NCBI RefSeq assembly: GCF_041053105.1
Contig: NZ_CP163444.1
Location: forward strand, 6,356,501-6,420,500
Source of the DNA: Streptomyces sp. R44
GTDB taxonomy: Bacteria > Actinomycetota > Actinomycetes > Streptomycetales > Streptomycetaceae
Direction: 5' to 3'
Length of the DNA: 64,000 nucleotides
In this document: piece after piece, positions 1-9,400 of the stretch
Layout: the number at the start of each line of letters is the position of its first letter
Numbering within the stretch: the first letter of the stretch is position 1
Notes under the pieces: model-generated
What the model saw: only the letters and a program-made list of their open reading frames with translations
What the model was told of the DNA's origin: nothing
Databases searched by the model: none
Made by a program: the position numbers and the translations under genes

Positions 1-1404
1 GGCCCGGCGGAGCTGGCCGACGCTCTGCCCTTCGTGCTGGGCTTCCATCCCACCGACTCCGTCGTCCTGGTCGCCCTCCACGGCGAGCACGGCCGCTTCG
101 GGGGCCGGGTCAGGCTCGGAATCCCGCGCTCGCCCCGGGAGTGGGCGTCCACGGCGGACCACCTCGCCGAGTGCCTCGTCGAGGGAGGTGCCCGGTCCGG
201 CGCCCGGCCGGACGGCATCGTCGTCTTCCTGTGCCAGGACCCCGCGCCGGGCGAGACGGGCCGCAGGGTCATGGAGCGGCTGCGGCCCTTCGCACAGCGA
301 CTGCGGACCGCCTGCGGGGCCCTCGACATCCCCGTCTACGAGGCCCTGTGCATCTCCGACGGGCTGTACTTCTCGTACTGCTGCCCCGACCAGCGCTGCT
401 GCCCGCCCGACGGCACCCCGCTCGCGCTCAGCGGCACCTCGGTGATGGCGGCGGCCGCCGCCTACGCCGGAATGCAGGTGAGGGGCTCCCTGCGGGACAT
501 GGAGGCCCGGCTGAAGCCGCGCGGCGGGCCCGCGGACGAGGAGCAGCGTGCCGCTCTCGACGCGGCCGCGACCTCGATCGTCCCCCGGATTCTCGAAGGA
601 GCCGAAGAGCGGGGACGGAAAGAGGTGCGCGAAGGGACGCTGCGTCTCGCCCGCGAGGTCCTCCGCCGGTTCGTGAACCCGAAGAGGCCGGAGAACCCGG
701 GCAGCCCGGAGGAGGCGAGGGGCGCGGCCGGCGCGGTGGGTGCGCTGGGCACGGCGACTCCGGTGCGGCAGGTCGCTCCCGGCCGGCCCGCCGGTGCCAC
801 GGCCGCGGACGACGCGGCGGACGACGCCCTGATCACAGCTGACGAGGCGGCCGCTCTCGTCCTCGGCCTGCAGGACCGGGTCACCCGGGACCGCGCCGCC
901 GAGTGGATGGAGGGCTGGGAGGGGACAGCCGCCCTGAGGCTCTGGCGCGTACTCGCCCGGCGCTGCGTCACGCCCTACCAGGAGTATGCCGCCGGGCCCC
1001 TCACCCTCGCGGGCTGGACGGCCTGGTCCACGGGCGACGAGCCGAGCGCCCGGGTCGCCCTCGGACTCGCCCTCGACGCCGACCCGAAGTACGTCTTCGC
1101 CCGGCTGCTGCACCAGGCGTGCAACGAAGGCCTCGACCCCGAGTCGCTCCGTTCCTGTCTGAGGAGCGAGCGGGATGCCCGGGCCGCCTCGGAGCAGGAG
1201 GCCGCGTCGCCTTCCCGGCGGGTCCGGATGCGGGCCGGCCGCCGGCCGGGCACCCCGCTGAGCCTCAGGAAGCCAGGGCGTCAGACCGGTGGGGGCGAGC
1301 GCCGGGCGAGGGCCGGGGTCCGCCCCGGCGGGCCCGCCACCGGGAGGCCGGCGAGCGGGACTCCGCGGCCCGGCGGGCAGCGCGGCTCCAGGAGTGGCCG
1401 ATGA
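1..1404 (+). CDS. DUF4192 domain-containing protein, 5'-truncated
   Basis: The reading frame is open from base 1, so the start lies upstream of the window; 467 residues are visible. The visible N-terminal part (LADALPFVLGFHPTDSVVLV) is the typical opening of the actinobacterial DUF4192 family. A cysteine-rich stretch near residues 124-136 (YCCPDQRCCPP) is also characteristic. The final 80 or so residues are a low-complexity Arg/Gly/Pro-rich tail that probably is not folded. DUF4192 proteins are cytosolic and their function is unknown; no catalytic motif is obvious. The next gene begins about 115 bases downstream on the same strand. I am confident of the family and offer no biochemical role. 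Confidence 0.85.
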   Translation, partial: GPAELADALPFVLGFHPTDSVVLVALHGEHGRFGGRVRLGIPRSPREWASTADHLAECLVEGGARSGARPDGIVVFLCQDPAPGETGRRVMERLRPFAQRLRTACGALDIPVYEALCISDGLYFSYCCPDQRCCPPDGTPLALSGTSVMAAAAAYAGMQVRGSLRDMEARLKPRGGPADEEQRAALDAAATSIVPRILEGAEERGRKEVREGTLRLAREVLRRFVNPKRPENPGSPEEARGAAGAVGALGTATPVRQVAPGRPAGATAADDAADDALITADEAAALVLGLQDRVTRDRAAEWMEGWEGTAALRLWRVLARRCVTPYQEYAAGPLTLAGWTAWSTGDEPSARVALGLALDADPKYVFARLLHQACNEGLDPESLRSCLRSERDARAASEQEAASPSRRVRMRAGRRPGTPLSLRKPGRQTGGGERRARAGVRPGGPATGRPASGTPRPGGQRGSRSGR

Positions 1405-1519
1405 CGACCGTGACCCGGCCGCCCGCAAGCGCGTTCAGCTCTCTGGCGGAGTCGCACGAACCGTCCCGCCGACACCCCGCCGGCCGACCGGTTCGCACAG
1501 AGAGCACCCCGTACCCGCC

Positions 1520-3595
1520 ATGGCTCCCAGCCCCGTCCCGGCCCCCGGCCGCCCCACCACCCAGTCGCCCGGACCCGCCTCCGGACACACGTCCGGTGCC
1601 GGCATCGCGTTCCCGCGCGCGACGCGGCCCCCGGAACTCCCCTCGGTGCACGGTGCGCTCGTCTGCGTGGCCCTGCCCGCCCTCGCCGTCTGCGCCGAGC
1701 ACGGCCAGCTCACCGGGGAAGGACCCGAGGGGGTGTACGAGGCGGGGCGGCGGCTCCTGTCCCGCTGCGTCCTGCGGGTGGCGGGACGCGAACCGGTCGC
1801 GCTCCAGGGCCGCATGGCGGCCGCCGACCGGGCGGTGTTCCTCGGGGTCCTCCGCGTCCCCGGGGACGCGGGCCCCGACCCCGCCCTCACCGTCGAACGC
1901 ACCCGGAGCGCCGACGGCACCGAACGGATCACCCTGCGCAGCGCCGCGGCACGGCCGCTGCGGCTCCCCGTGGAAGTCGCTCTGGGGACGGATCTCGCGG
2001 ACCTGGGCGCGGTGGCGTCCGGGCGGACCGGCCCCGACATCGCCGCGAGCGTCCACGGCACCGGACTGCGGTGGACCGGCACCGACGGCCGATCCGTCGC
2101 CGTCACGGCGGACCCGCCGCCCATGGACTCCTTGGCGGCGGCGGGAGTGCTGCGCTGGGAAGCCGAGCTGGCACCGGGAGCGGCCTTCACCCTCCGGCTG
2201 CGCGTGCGAGGGGCGTCGGCCGCCCGGCCCACCGCCTCCACGGGTGCCGGCTCGGGGCGGCCGGGCGGCCACCTCCTGGCCGAGGCCCGCGCCGAGGGCG
2301 ACGACCCGCGGCGGGGAGAACTGCTCCGCGCCTCCGTCGAGGACCTGCGGGCCCTGCTCCAGCGCGACCCGGCCAACGCCGCGGACGTGTACCTCGCGGC
2401 CGGTGTCCCCTGGCGGTGCGGACCCGTCACCTCCGAAGCGCTCTGGGCGGCCCGTATGTCCCTGCCCCTCGGCACCCGGCTCGCCGCCACCACCCTGCGC
2501 GCCCTCGGACGCACCCAACTCTCCGGCGGCGGAGCCGAGTCCGGCCGCCTCCAAGGGCCCCTCAGGGACGCGGGCCCGCACCTCCCGCCCCGCTGCACCG
2601 GCATCGAAGCGACCCTCGCCTTTCCCGTCGTGCTCGCCGAGGCCCGCCGCTGGGGGCTCCCGTCCGCGGACCTGGAGGAGCTGCTTTCCGTGGCGGAGCG
2701 CTGCCTCGACTGGCTCGGCCGTACGGCCGGCCGGAACGGCCTCGTGCCGGACCCGGGGCCCGCCGGGCCCTGGCGGGCCGAGACCCAGGCGCACGCCCAC
2801 CGCGCCGCCGTGCTCGGCGCCGACCTCCTCGACGACTGCGGACGGCCCGGGGGAGACGCCCTGCGCGAAGCGGCCAGGACCCTGCGCGAGCGGTTCCGGC
2901 GGGAGTTCTGGCTCGACGACCCGGCGGGCGGCCGCCCGGCCGTCGCCCGCGCACCGGACGGCCGGACCTGGCCCCAGCTGGGCGGCTGGGCCGCGCACCT
3001 GCTCGACACCGGGCTGCTGGGCGGCGGCCGGTACGCTCCCGGCCTCCTGGGCGCGACGCAGACCGAACAGGTGGCCCGGCTGCTCGGCACCCCGGCGCTC
3101 GACTCCGGCTGGGGGCTGCGCGGTCTCGGGACGAAGGAGCCGGGGCACAACCCCTTCGGGCACCGCGCCGGAGCGGTCCGGGTGCACGAGACGGCGGTCG
3201 CGGTGGCGGGTCTCGCCGCCGCCGGGCACGAGAAGGAGGCGGCCTCCCTGCTGCGGGGGCTGCTGGACGCGGCGGAGGCCTTCACCCACCGGCTCCCCGA
3301 GATGTACGCGGGAGAACAGCGGACAACGGGCGGACGCCCGGTGCCGCACCCGGCGGCGTGCCGGCCGGCGGCCGTCGCGGCCGCCGGGGCCGTCCAGGCG
3401 CTGCTCGCCCTCGCGGGCGTCCGGCCCGACGTGCCGGGCGGCTCCGTCTCGGTGCACCCGCTGGCCTCGGCCCCGCTCGGCGCGATCCGTCTGTCGGGGC
3501 TCGTGGTCGCCGGAGAACCCTTCGCCGTGCGGGTCGGCAGGCTGGGTCTCGGTATGGTCGAGGAGGCCGCAGAGGGCCTTCAGCTGGGGGTGTGA
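1520..3595 (+). CDS. glycogen debranching N-terminal-like / glucoamylase-like protein
   Basis: A 691-residue protein. The N-terminal 250 residues resemble the beta-rich N-terminal domain of bacterial glycogen debranching enzymes (LTGEGPEGVYEAGRRLLSRCVLRVAG and following strands). The C-terminal 400 residues look like an alpha/alpha-barrel glycosidase fold (for example DAGPHLPPRCTGIEATLAFP). It probably acts on an alpha-glucan or related oligosaccharide in the cytosol. No signal peptide is seen. The ATG at 1520 was chosen because family-like sequence begins soon after it, but the frame is open further upstream and a GTG start nearer 1404 cannot be excluded. It is followed after about 110 bases by a Nudix regulator. 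Substrate is not inferable from sequence alone. Confidence 0.75.
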   Translation: MAPSPVPAPGRPTTQSPGPASGHTSGAGIAFPRATRPPELPSVHGALVCVALPALAVCAEHGQLTGEGPEGVYEAGRRLLSRCVLRVAGREPVALQGRMAAADRAVFLGVLRVPGDAGPDPALTVERTRSADGTERITLRSAAARPLRLPVEVALGTDLADLGAVASGRTGPDIAASVHGTGLRWTGTDGRSVAVTADPPPMDSLAAAGVLRWEAELAPGAAFTLRLRVRGASAARPTASTGAGSGRPGGHLLAEARAEGDDPRRGELLRASVEDLRALLQRDPANAADVYLAAGVPWRCGPVTSEALWAARMSLPLGTRLAATTLRALGRTQLSGGGAESGRLQGPLRDAGPHLPPRCTGIEATLAFPVVLAEARRWGLPSADLEELLSVAERCLDWLGRTAGRNGLVPDPGPAGPWRAETQAHAHRAAVLGADLLDDCGRPGGDALREAARTLRERFRREFWLDDPAGGRPAVARAPDGRTWPQLGGWAAHLLDTGLLGGGRYAPGLLGATQTEQVARLLGTPALDSGWGLRGLGTKEPGHNPFGHRAGAVRVHETAVAVAGLAAAGHEKEAASLLRGLLDAAEAFTHRLPEMYAGEQRTTGGRPVPHPAACRPAAVAAAGAVQALLALAGVRPDVPGGSVSVHPLASAPLGAIRLSGLVVAGEPFAVRVGRLGLGMVEEAAEGLQLGV

Positions 3596-3673
3596 CGGGA
3601 TGCCGGACACGGAGACGAGGGAAGCCTCACGACGTGGTGAGGAAGTAGTAGCCGATGCTTCCGCGGGGCGTGT

Positions 3674-3694
3674 TTATCGTCAGGAAGACGACTA
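3674..3694. promoter_or_regulatory. inverted repeat at the Nudix gene start, candidate NrtR-type operator
   Basis: TTATCGTC (3674-3681) and GACGACTA (3687-3694) form an inverted repeat, 6 of 8 positions paired, around a 5-base centre. It ends 10 bases before the ATG at 3705. NrtR proteins are Nudix-like repressors that bind palindromes upstream of their own or NAD-related genes, so autoregulation is a reasonable inference. I could not compare it with a Streptomyces NrtR motif. Confidence 0.45.
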
Positions 3695-3704
3695 TGATCG
3701 CGGC

Positions 3705-4475
3705 ATGCCTCCCTACGACCCGTCGGCCTTTCCTCCCTTCGCCGTGACCGTCGACCTGGTCGTGCTCACCGTGCGGCGCCACGCACTGTGCACCCTGGTC
3801 GTTCGGCGAGGAGAGTCGCCGTACCAGGGGCGTTGGGCGCTGCCCGGCGGCTTCGTGCAGGCGGAGGAGGACCTGGGAGCCGCGGCGGCGCGCGAGCTGG
3901 TCGAGGAGACCGGCCTCTGCGCCCACGATCCGGCCGCCCCGACGCCCGTGCCGAGCAACGGAGCGCACCTGGAGCAGCTGGCGACGTACGGGGCGCCCGA
4001 CCGCGACCCGCGCATGCGGGTGGTGAGCGTCGCGCACCTCGCGCTGGCGCCGGACCTTCCCGCGCCGCGCGCCGGAGGCGACGCGAACAGCGCCCGCTGG
4101 GCCCCGGTCGAGGAGCTCCTCGGCGAGGACGAGGCCGCCGCGGCCGAGGACGGAGGGCCGGGGGCGCTCGCCTTCGACCACGCCCGGATCCTCGCGGACG
4201 GAGTGGAGCGTGCCCGCTCCAAGATCGAGTACTCCTCCCTGGCCACGGCCTTCTGCCCGCCGGAGTTCACGGTCGGCGAGCTGCGACGCGTCTACGAGGC
4301 GGTCTGGGGAGTCTCCCTCGACCCGCGCAACTTCCACCGCAAGGTGACCGGCACGCCCGGCTTCCTGGTCCCGGCCGGAGGCACCACGACCCGTCAGGGA
4401 GGGCGCCCCGCACAGCTCTTCCGGGCAGGTGGGGCCACTCTTCTCAACCCGCCGATGCTGCGCCCCGAGGTCTGA
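3705..4475 (+). CDS. Nudix hydrolase with C-terminal winged helix (NrtR-like)
   Basis: A 256-residue protein with an N-terminal Nudix domain (residues about 8-150) and a C-terminal segment (about 165-245) resembling the DNA-binding winged helix of NrtR regulators (FTVGELRRVYEAVWG then RNFHRKV). The Nudix box is intact: GGFVQAEEDLGAAAARELVE followed by ETGL, giving the G-x5-E-x7-RE-x2-EE-x-GL pattern. It may therefore still hydrolyse ADP-ribose-type substrates as well as bind DNA, whereas many NrtR repressors have lost catalysis. In NrtR systems ADP-ribose relieves repression of NAD cofactor genes. No NAD gene lies beside it here. The ATG at 3705 sits just after a near-palindrome that could be its own operator. 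Confidence 0.8.
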   Translation: MPPYDPSAFPPFAVTVDLVVLTVRRHALCTLVVRRGESPYQGRWALPGGFVQAEEDLGAAAARELVEETGLCAHDPAAPTPVPSNGAHLEQLATYGAPDRDPRMRVVSVAHLALAPDLPAPRAGGDANSARWAPVEELLGEDEAAAAEDGGPGALAFDHARILADGVERARSKIEYSSLATAFCPPEFTVGELRRVYEAVWGVSLDPRNFHRKVTGTPGFLVPAGGTTTRQGGRPAQLFRAGGATLLNPPMLRPEV

Positions 4476-4597
4476 GAGCCGTGCGCATCCGGCACCCCTG
4501 GGCGCCAACCATGCGCGGAAAGTCCGAAATGTAGCGTTATCTTGCTGCGGTAGCGCCGCCCTGCCGCGGAGCGGTGTCACCTACCGCGAGAGAAGCG

Positions 4598-6400
4598 ATG
4601 CTCCAGGCCATCGGACTGACCAGCACTCCCCGCCGCGATCGCCCGCCCGCCGTGGACGATCTGACCTTCGAGGCACGGCCGGGTGCCGTGACCGCTCTCC
4701 TCGGCCCCCGGGGATCCGGCAAGACCACCACGCTCCGGCTCATGCTCGAACTCGAGCCGGGCCGTGGGATCACCTACTTCCGCGGCCGGCCGCTGCACCG
4801 CGTCGCCCACCCCCCTCGCGAGGTCGGCGTACTCCTCGGCGACGTCCCCGGGCACCCCTCCCGCACCCTCCGGGGCCAGCTCCGGATGCTCTGCGCCGCC
4901 ACGGGAGTGCCCGCCGCCCGGGCCGAGGAGCTGGTGCGCACGGTGGGGCTCACCGGCCTGGAGCGCCGTCGGATCGGCACCCTGCCGATCGGCGCCGACC
5001 GTCGACTCGGGCTCGCCTCGGCCCTGTTGGGCGCCCCCCACACCCTGCTCCTCGACGAGCCGGCCGCGGGTCTCTCCGTATCCGAGAGCGGATGGCTGTA
5101 CGAGCTGCTGCGGGCGCACGCCGCGGAAGGGGGAACCGTGCTGTACACCACGGAGGACCCCAAGGACGCCGCCCGCAACGCCGACCGTGTCGTCACCCTC
5201 GAAGGCGGCCGGCTCGTCGCGGACCAGGACGCCGTCGAGTTCGCCCGCACCCGGCTGCGCCCCCGGGTCGTCGTCCGCACGCCGCACGCCGCGCGCCTGG
5301 CCGCGGTCGTGACCCAGGAGGCCAGAGCCGCCCGGCGGGCCGTCGAGGTGGTCGCCGAGGACGGCAACCGCCTGTCCGTCTACGGCAGCGACTGCGCGGC
5401 CGTCGGCGACACCGCCTTCCGTCACGGCGTACCGGTTCACCGTCTGGCCGAGGAGCGGGGAGGCGACGGAGGCGCCGCTGCCGGTCGTGACCGTGGTTCC
5501 GCCGGGCAGGCGCGGCGTACCCACGAAGGCGAGGAGCCGGCGAAGCCCGGTAGCCGGGCCGTCGGGCCGGCGGCCGGGGGAGCGGGGCGGGAGGCTCCGG
5601 GAGGGAGGCGAGGCGCACGGCGGCCCACGCGCTCGCCGCTTCGACCGCTGCGCTACGAGCTCCACCGGCTCCTGGGCGTACCGTCCACCCCGCTGGTCGT
5701 GGCCGGCGTCCTGCTCGTCTCCGTGACGCTCGCCCTGCTCCTCGGACGTGGCGGCCGCGCCGAGCTCCCCGCCGTCCTCGCCGGCTGGCCCGCGATCTCC
5801 CCGCTGCCGCCCGCGGCCGTCGGCGCCGGACTGATCGGAGCGTTCTCCTTCGGCGAGGAGTACCGCTATCCCGCGCTCACCTCCGGGCGCGGAGCCGTGC
5901 CCCGCAGGCCGGGTCTGCTGCTCGCGAAGCTCGCCGTCGCCGCGGTCGTCGCCCTTGCGCTCGGGGTGCTCGTCGTGGCGGTCGACCTGGAGGTGCTGCG
6001 GTTCGTCTACGGCGGCGAGTTGGTTCCCGTACCGAAGAACTGGCCTACTCTCGCGGCGAGTTGGCTCGGTCTGGTGGTCGGCTGCGCGTGGGCCGGGGTG
6101 CTCGGCGCGGGAGTGTTCCGGGCCGCCGCGGCCGGAGTGGCGGCGGTGCTCGCGGTGCCGGTCGCCTTCGTTCCGCTGCTGCAGAAGGTGCTGACGGGGC
6201 CGTCGGTGCGCTCGGCGGCCGGACTTCCCGCGCGACTGCGCGAGTTCGCCGGCCCGCAGTGGTCCCCGGCCCTGGACCGGTGGCTGGCGGGGGTGCTGAG
6301 GGTGGTCGGTCAGCCCGCGGGGGTGGCGCTCTCGCTGACGTTGACAGGGCTGCTCTGCGCCTATGTGTTCACCGGCCTTCGCCGCAAGGCCCGTTGGTGA
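4598..6400 (+). CDS. ABC transporter ATP-binding domain fused to a membrane domain
   Basis: A 600-residue protein. Residues 1-210 are an ABC ATPase with Walker A (GPRGSGKTT) and Walker B (TLLLDEP). A Gly/Arg/Ala-rich linker follows, then about six hydrophobic segments (from LVVAGVLLVSVTLALLL to the end), so ATPase and permease are one polypeptide. The signature region is degenerate: TLPIGADRRLGLASALLG stands where LSGGQ-type sequence is expected. The switch histidine after Walker B also appears to be missing (YTTEDPKDAARNAD). Related half-size ABC-2 systems usually keep the two parts separate. I chose ATG 4598, preceded by GAGAGAAG, over GTG 4574. Substrate is unknown. Confidence 0.8.
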   Translation: MLQAIGLTSTPRRDRPPAVDDLTFEARPGAVTALLGPRGSGKTTTLRLMLELEPGRGITYFRGRPLHRVAHPPREVGVLLGDVPGHPSRTLRGQLRMLCAATGVPAARAEELVRTVGLTGLERRRIGTLPIGADRRLGLASALLGAPHTLLLDEPAAGLSVSESGWLYELLRAHAAEGGTVLYTTEDPKDAARNADRVVTLEGGRLVADQDAVEFARTRLRPRVVVRTPHAARLAAVVTQEARAARRAVEVVAEDGNRLSVYGSDCAAVGDTAFRHGVPVHRLAEERGGDGGAAAGRDRGSAGQARRTHEGEEPAKPGSRAVGPAAGGAGREAPGGRRGARRPTRSPLRPLRYELHRLLGVPSTPLVVAGVLLVSVTLALLLGRGGRAELPAVLAGWPAISPLPPAAVGAGLIGAFSFGEEYRYPALTSGRGAVPRRPGLLLAKLAVAAVVALALGVLVVAVDLEVLRFVYGGELVPVPKNWPTLAASWLGLVVGCAWAGVLGAGVFRAAAAGVAAVLAVPVAFVPLLQKVLTGPSVRSAAGLPARLREFAGPQWSPALDRWLAGVLRVVGQPAGVALSLTLTGLLCAYVFTGLRRKARW

Positions 6401-6489
6401 TCATTTGTGGACCGAAAGGTTCCGGTTCCCCGTCAACTGCCTTGAAATCTGCCGTATATGTCCGATTAATCGTCAATTGTGTAGGGGGT

Positions 6490-6497
6490 GCCGATCA
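6490..6497 (+). promoter_or_regulatory. candidate sigma-WhiG -10 element for whiH
   Basis: GCCGATCA matches the sigma-WhiG -10 consensus GCCGATAA at 7 of 8 positions and lies 63 bases before the whiH GTG. In S. coelicolor whiH is known to be transcribed by sigma-WhiG. The best -35-like TCAA (6473-6476) is only 13 bases upstream, shorter than the usual 15-16, so the -35 assignment is uncertain. Confidence 0.5.
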
Positions 6498-6560
6498 CCC
6501 TTTCGTGTGCTTTTCACCAAAGACCTCAAGGGTCACGGAGGCAACGCCGACAAAGGATGC

Positions 6561-7448
6561 GTGAGTACCCTTGCGCACACCATGATGACCGCCGCCCGCC
6601 CCGTCGACTCCGGCCTCGGCGCCCCGGGCGATCTCGACCGCTACCCCTACACGGAGGCGCCCGCCGCCGGCCGCGTGGGCCCGCCCTCCTGGGAGGGGGT
6701 GGACACCGACCTGGGTCGCGTCGGCCGCCGGACCACCGGCAACCGGGGGCGCGGGCTGCACGGCCAGCTCGTCCAGCAGCTCGGCCAGATGATCGTCTCC
6801 GGCGACCTCGGGGCCGACCGCCCGCTCGTACCCGAGGAGATCGGCCAGCGGTTCGAGGTCTCGCGCACCGTCGTGCGCGAGTCGCTGCGCGTACTGGAGG
6901 CGAAGGGGCTCGTCAGCGCCCGCCCGAACGTCGGTACGCGGGTCAGGCCGGTCAGCGACTGGAACCTCCTCGACCCCGACATCATCGAGTGGCGTGCCTT
7001 CGGCCCGCAGCGCGACGACCAGCGCCGCGAGCTGAACGAGCTGCGGTGGACGATCGAGCCCCTGGCCGCCCGCCTCGCCGCGGGGCACGGCCGCGAGGAC
7101 GTGCAGCAGCGTCTCGCCGACATGGTCGAGATCATGGGGCACGCCTTCGCCCAGGGCGACGGCATCACCTTCTCCCGGGCCGACACCGAGTTCCACACCC
7201 TCCTCATCCAGCTGGCCGGGAACCGCATGCTGGAGCACCTCTCCGGCATCGTCGCCTCCGCGCTCCAGGTCTCCGGCGGTCCCGTCACCGGCTGTGACCG
7301 GCCGAGCGAGGCCTGCCTCGCGCACCATGCCCGGATCGTGGACGCGCTGGCCACCGGGGACGCCCACGGTGCCGAGAACGCGATGCGGCAGCTGCTCACG
7401 GTCCACCCCGAGGTGGAGCGCGTGGTCCCCGCCCCCCGCGAACACTGA
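6561..7448 (+). CDS. whiH: GntR/FadR-family sporulation regulator WhiH
   Basis: A 295-residue regulator with an N-terminal GntR winged helix (about residues 60-130, including VPEEIGQRFEVSRTVVRESL) and a C-terminal all-helical FCD domain. The FCD domain shows the D/H metal-site pattern of the family (FSRADTEFHTLL, then ACLAHHARIVDAL). FadR-type regulators with FCD domains bind small carboxylic acids. The position immediately upstream of hrdB is that of whiH in S. coelicolor, where WhiH acts in aerial hyphae to promote septation. GTG 6561 was chosen because AAAGGA precedes it by a few bases. The ligand of WhiH is not known. The upstream GCCGATCA element fits developmental control by sigma-WhiG. 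Confidence 0.82.
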   Translation: MSTLAHTMMTAARPVDSGLGAPGDLDRYPYTEAPAAGRVGPPSWEGVDTDLGRVGRRTTGNRGRGLHGQLVQQLGQMIVSGDLGADRPLVPEEIGQRFEVSRTVVRESLRVLEAKGLVSARPNVGTRVRPVSDWNLLDPDIIEWRAFGPQRDDQRRELNELRWTIEPLAARLAAGHGREDVQQRLADMVEIMGHAFAQGDGITFSRADTEFHTLLIQLAGNRMLEHLSGIVASALQVSGGPVTGCDRPSEACLAHHARIVDALATGDAHGAENAMRQLLTVHPEVERVVPAPREH

Positions 7449-7825
7449 CCCGCGGGCCGTGGCCGGGAGCGCGGAGGCGCACGCACCGCGTGCCGCCGGG
7501 TCCGAGCACCACCCGGGGGCCCGACAGGGTCTCCCCGGGCGGCGCCCGGGTTCCGGCGGCGCGAATGTGCCGTGATCGACCGCTCTGGCCGTTTCGTCGC
7601 AAATGGGGTGTGACTCGGGCCACGAAGATTGGGCGTAACACTCCTCCGAGCCGTGCGATGACCTAAGAGGTGACAGCCGAGGAAGGAATACAGCAGCCCG
7701 TGGAGGCGCTGTGCAGTTCCCCGGTCCAGCCCGCGCCGTCGGCACATTCCCCGTCGACGGTCGTCGGCTCCAGCCCGATCCAGGGCGGGGCCGGAAGCCG
7801 TTTCCATCGTTCCGAGAGGTTGTTC
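7449..7825. other. gene-free whiH-hrdB intergenic region
   Basis: This 377-base stretch has no convincing coding frame. A short GC-rich hairpin (CCCGGGC at 7534-7540, GCCCGGG at 7544-7550) may terminate whiH. The hrdB promoters must lie in the rest. I cannot assign them firmly: GGAAT at 7685-7689 is followed 18 bases later by GCT rather than the GTT expected for a sigma-R promoter. GAGAGG at 7814-7819 is the hrdB ribosome binding site. Confidence 0.6.
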
Positions 7826-9373
7826 GTGTCGGCCAGCACATCCCGTACGCTCCCGCCGGAGATCGCCGAGTCCGAGTCTGTGATGGCGCTCATCGAGCGG
7901 GGAAAGGCTGATGGGCAGATCGCCGGCGATGACGTGCGTCGGGCCTTCGAAGCTGACCAGATTCCGCCAACCCAGTGGAAGAATGTTCTGCGCAGCCTCA
8001 ATCAGATCCTCGAGGAAGAGGGTGTGACGCTGATGGTCAGTGCAGCGGAGTCGCCGAAGCGCGCCCGCAAGAGCGTCGCAGCGAAGAGCCCGGCCAAGCG
8101 CACCGCCACCAAGACCGTCACCGCCAGGACGACCGTGACGAAGACCACCGTCTCGGCCTCCGCGGCCCCTGCGGCCGAGGGCACCGACCCGGCCGACGAG
8201 GCCGGATCGCCCGCCAAGAAGGCGGCCGCGAAGAAGACCGTCGCCAAGAAGGCGGTGGCCAAGAAGACCGTCGCCAAGAAGACGGCGGCCAAGAAGACCA
8301 CGTCCAAGAAGGACGCCGACGAGCTCGTCGAGGGCGAGGAGCTCCTCGAGGACGTCGCTCCCGGCAAGGGTGAGGACGAGGAGACCGAGGGCGAGAGCAA
8401 GGGCTTCGTCCTGTCCGACGAGGACGAGGACGACGCTCCGGCGCAGCAGGTCGCCGTCGCCGGTGCCACCGCCGACCCGGTCAAGGACTACCTCAAGCAG
8501 ATCGGTAAGGTCCCGCTGCTCAACGCCGAGCAGGAGGTCGAGCTCGCCAAGCGCATCGAGGCCGGTCTGTTCGCCGAGGACAAGCTCGCGAACTCCGACA
8601 AGCTCGCCCCTAAGCTCAAGCGCGAGCTGGAGATCATCGCCGAGGACGGCCGCCGGGCCAAGAACCACCTCCTGGAGGCCAACCTCCGTCTGGTGGTCTC
8701 GCTGGCCAAGCGTTACACCGGCCGCGGCATGCTCTTCCTGGACCTGATCCAGGAGGGCAACCTGGGTCTGATCCGCGCCGTCGAGAAGTTCGACTACACC
8801 AAGGGCTACAAGTTCTCCACGTACGCCACCTGGTGGATCCGTCAGGCGATCACCCGCGCCATGGCCGACCAGGCCCGCACCATCCGTATCCCGGTGCACA
8901 TGGTCGAGGTCATCAACAAGCTCGCGCGCGTCCAGCGCCAGATGCTCCAGGACCTGGGCCGTGAGCCCACCCCGGAGGAGCTGGCCAAGGAGCTCGACAT
9001 GACCCCCGAGAAGGTCATCGAGGTCCAGAAGTACGGCCGTGAGCCGATCTCCCTCCACACCCCGCTGGGTGAGGACGGCGACAGCGAGTTCGGCGACCTC
9101 ATCGAGGACTCCGAGGCGGTCGTGCCGGCCGACGCGGTCAGCTTCACCCTGCTCCAGGAGCAGCTGCACTCCGTTCTCGACACGCTCTCCGAGCGTGAGG
9201 CGGGCGTCGTCTCCATGCGCTTCGGCCTCACCGACGGCCAGCCGAAGACGCTGGACGAGATCGGCAAGGTCTACGGCGTGACGCGTGAGCGGATCCGTCA
9301 GATCGAGTCGAAGACGATGTCGAAGCTCCGTCACCCGTCGCGCTCGCAGGTCCTGCGCGACTACCTCGACTGA
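7826..9373 (+). CDS. hrdB: RNA polymerase principal sigma factor HrdB
   Basis: A 515-residue group 1 sigma-70 factor that directs RNA polymerase to housekeeping promoters. The N-terminal 190 residues include region 1.1 ([20 protein letters not shown]) and a lysine/alanine repeat tract ([18 protein letters not shown]) followed by an acidic stretch. The tract is typical of Streptomyces HrdB. Region 1.2 starts near [20 protein letters not shown]. Region 2 contains the promoter-melting motif ([18 protein letters not shown]), and region 4.2 the helix-turn-helix ([20 protein letters not shown]). The GTG at 7826 gives the known N-terminus [16 protein letters not shown] and follows GAGAGG. The frame extends upstream without matching the family. 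A strong hairpin follows the gene. Confidence 0.97.
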   Translation: MSASTSRTLPPEIAESESVMALIERGKADGQIAGDDVRRAFEADQIPPTQWKNVLRSLNQILEEEGVTLMVSAAESPKRARKSVAAKSPAKRTATKTVTARTTVTKTTVSASAAPAAEGTDPADEAGSPAKKAAAKKTVAKKAVAKKTVAKKTAAKKTTSKKDADELVEGEELLEDVAPGKGEDEETEGESKGFVLSDEDEDDAPAQQVAVAGATADPVKDYLKQIGKVPLLNAEQEVELAKRIEAGLFAEDKLANSDKLAPKLKRELEIIAEDGRRAKNHLLEANLRLVVSLAKRYTGRGMLFLDLIQEGNLGLIRAVEKFDYTKGYKFSTYATWWIRQAITRAMADQARTIRIPVHMVEVINKLARVQRQMLQDLGREPTPEELAKELDMTPEKVIEVQKYGREPISLHTPLGEDGDSEFGDLIEDSEAVVPADAVSFTLLQEQLHSVLDTLSEREAGVVSMRFGLTDGQPKTLDEIGKVYGVTRERIRQIESKTMSKLRHPSRSQVLRDYLD

Positions 9374-9400
9374 TCCGTACGAGGGACACAGCGCTACACG

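Noticed and set aside
1265..3610. Long minus-strand open frame of 781 codons opposite the debranching-like gene
   Set aside because: High-GC shadow: no family resemblance, low-complexity Gly/Arg composition, and the plus-strand frame matches a family.
7685..7710. Sigma-R promoter (GGAAT-N18-GTT) for hrdB
   Set aside because: GGAAT is present, but the base triplet at the right distance is GCT, so it does not meet the consensus.
8210..8320. Lysine/alanine repeat tract as a foreign or unstable repeat element
   Set aside because: It is a normal feature of Streptomyces HrdB proteins.
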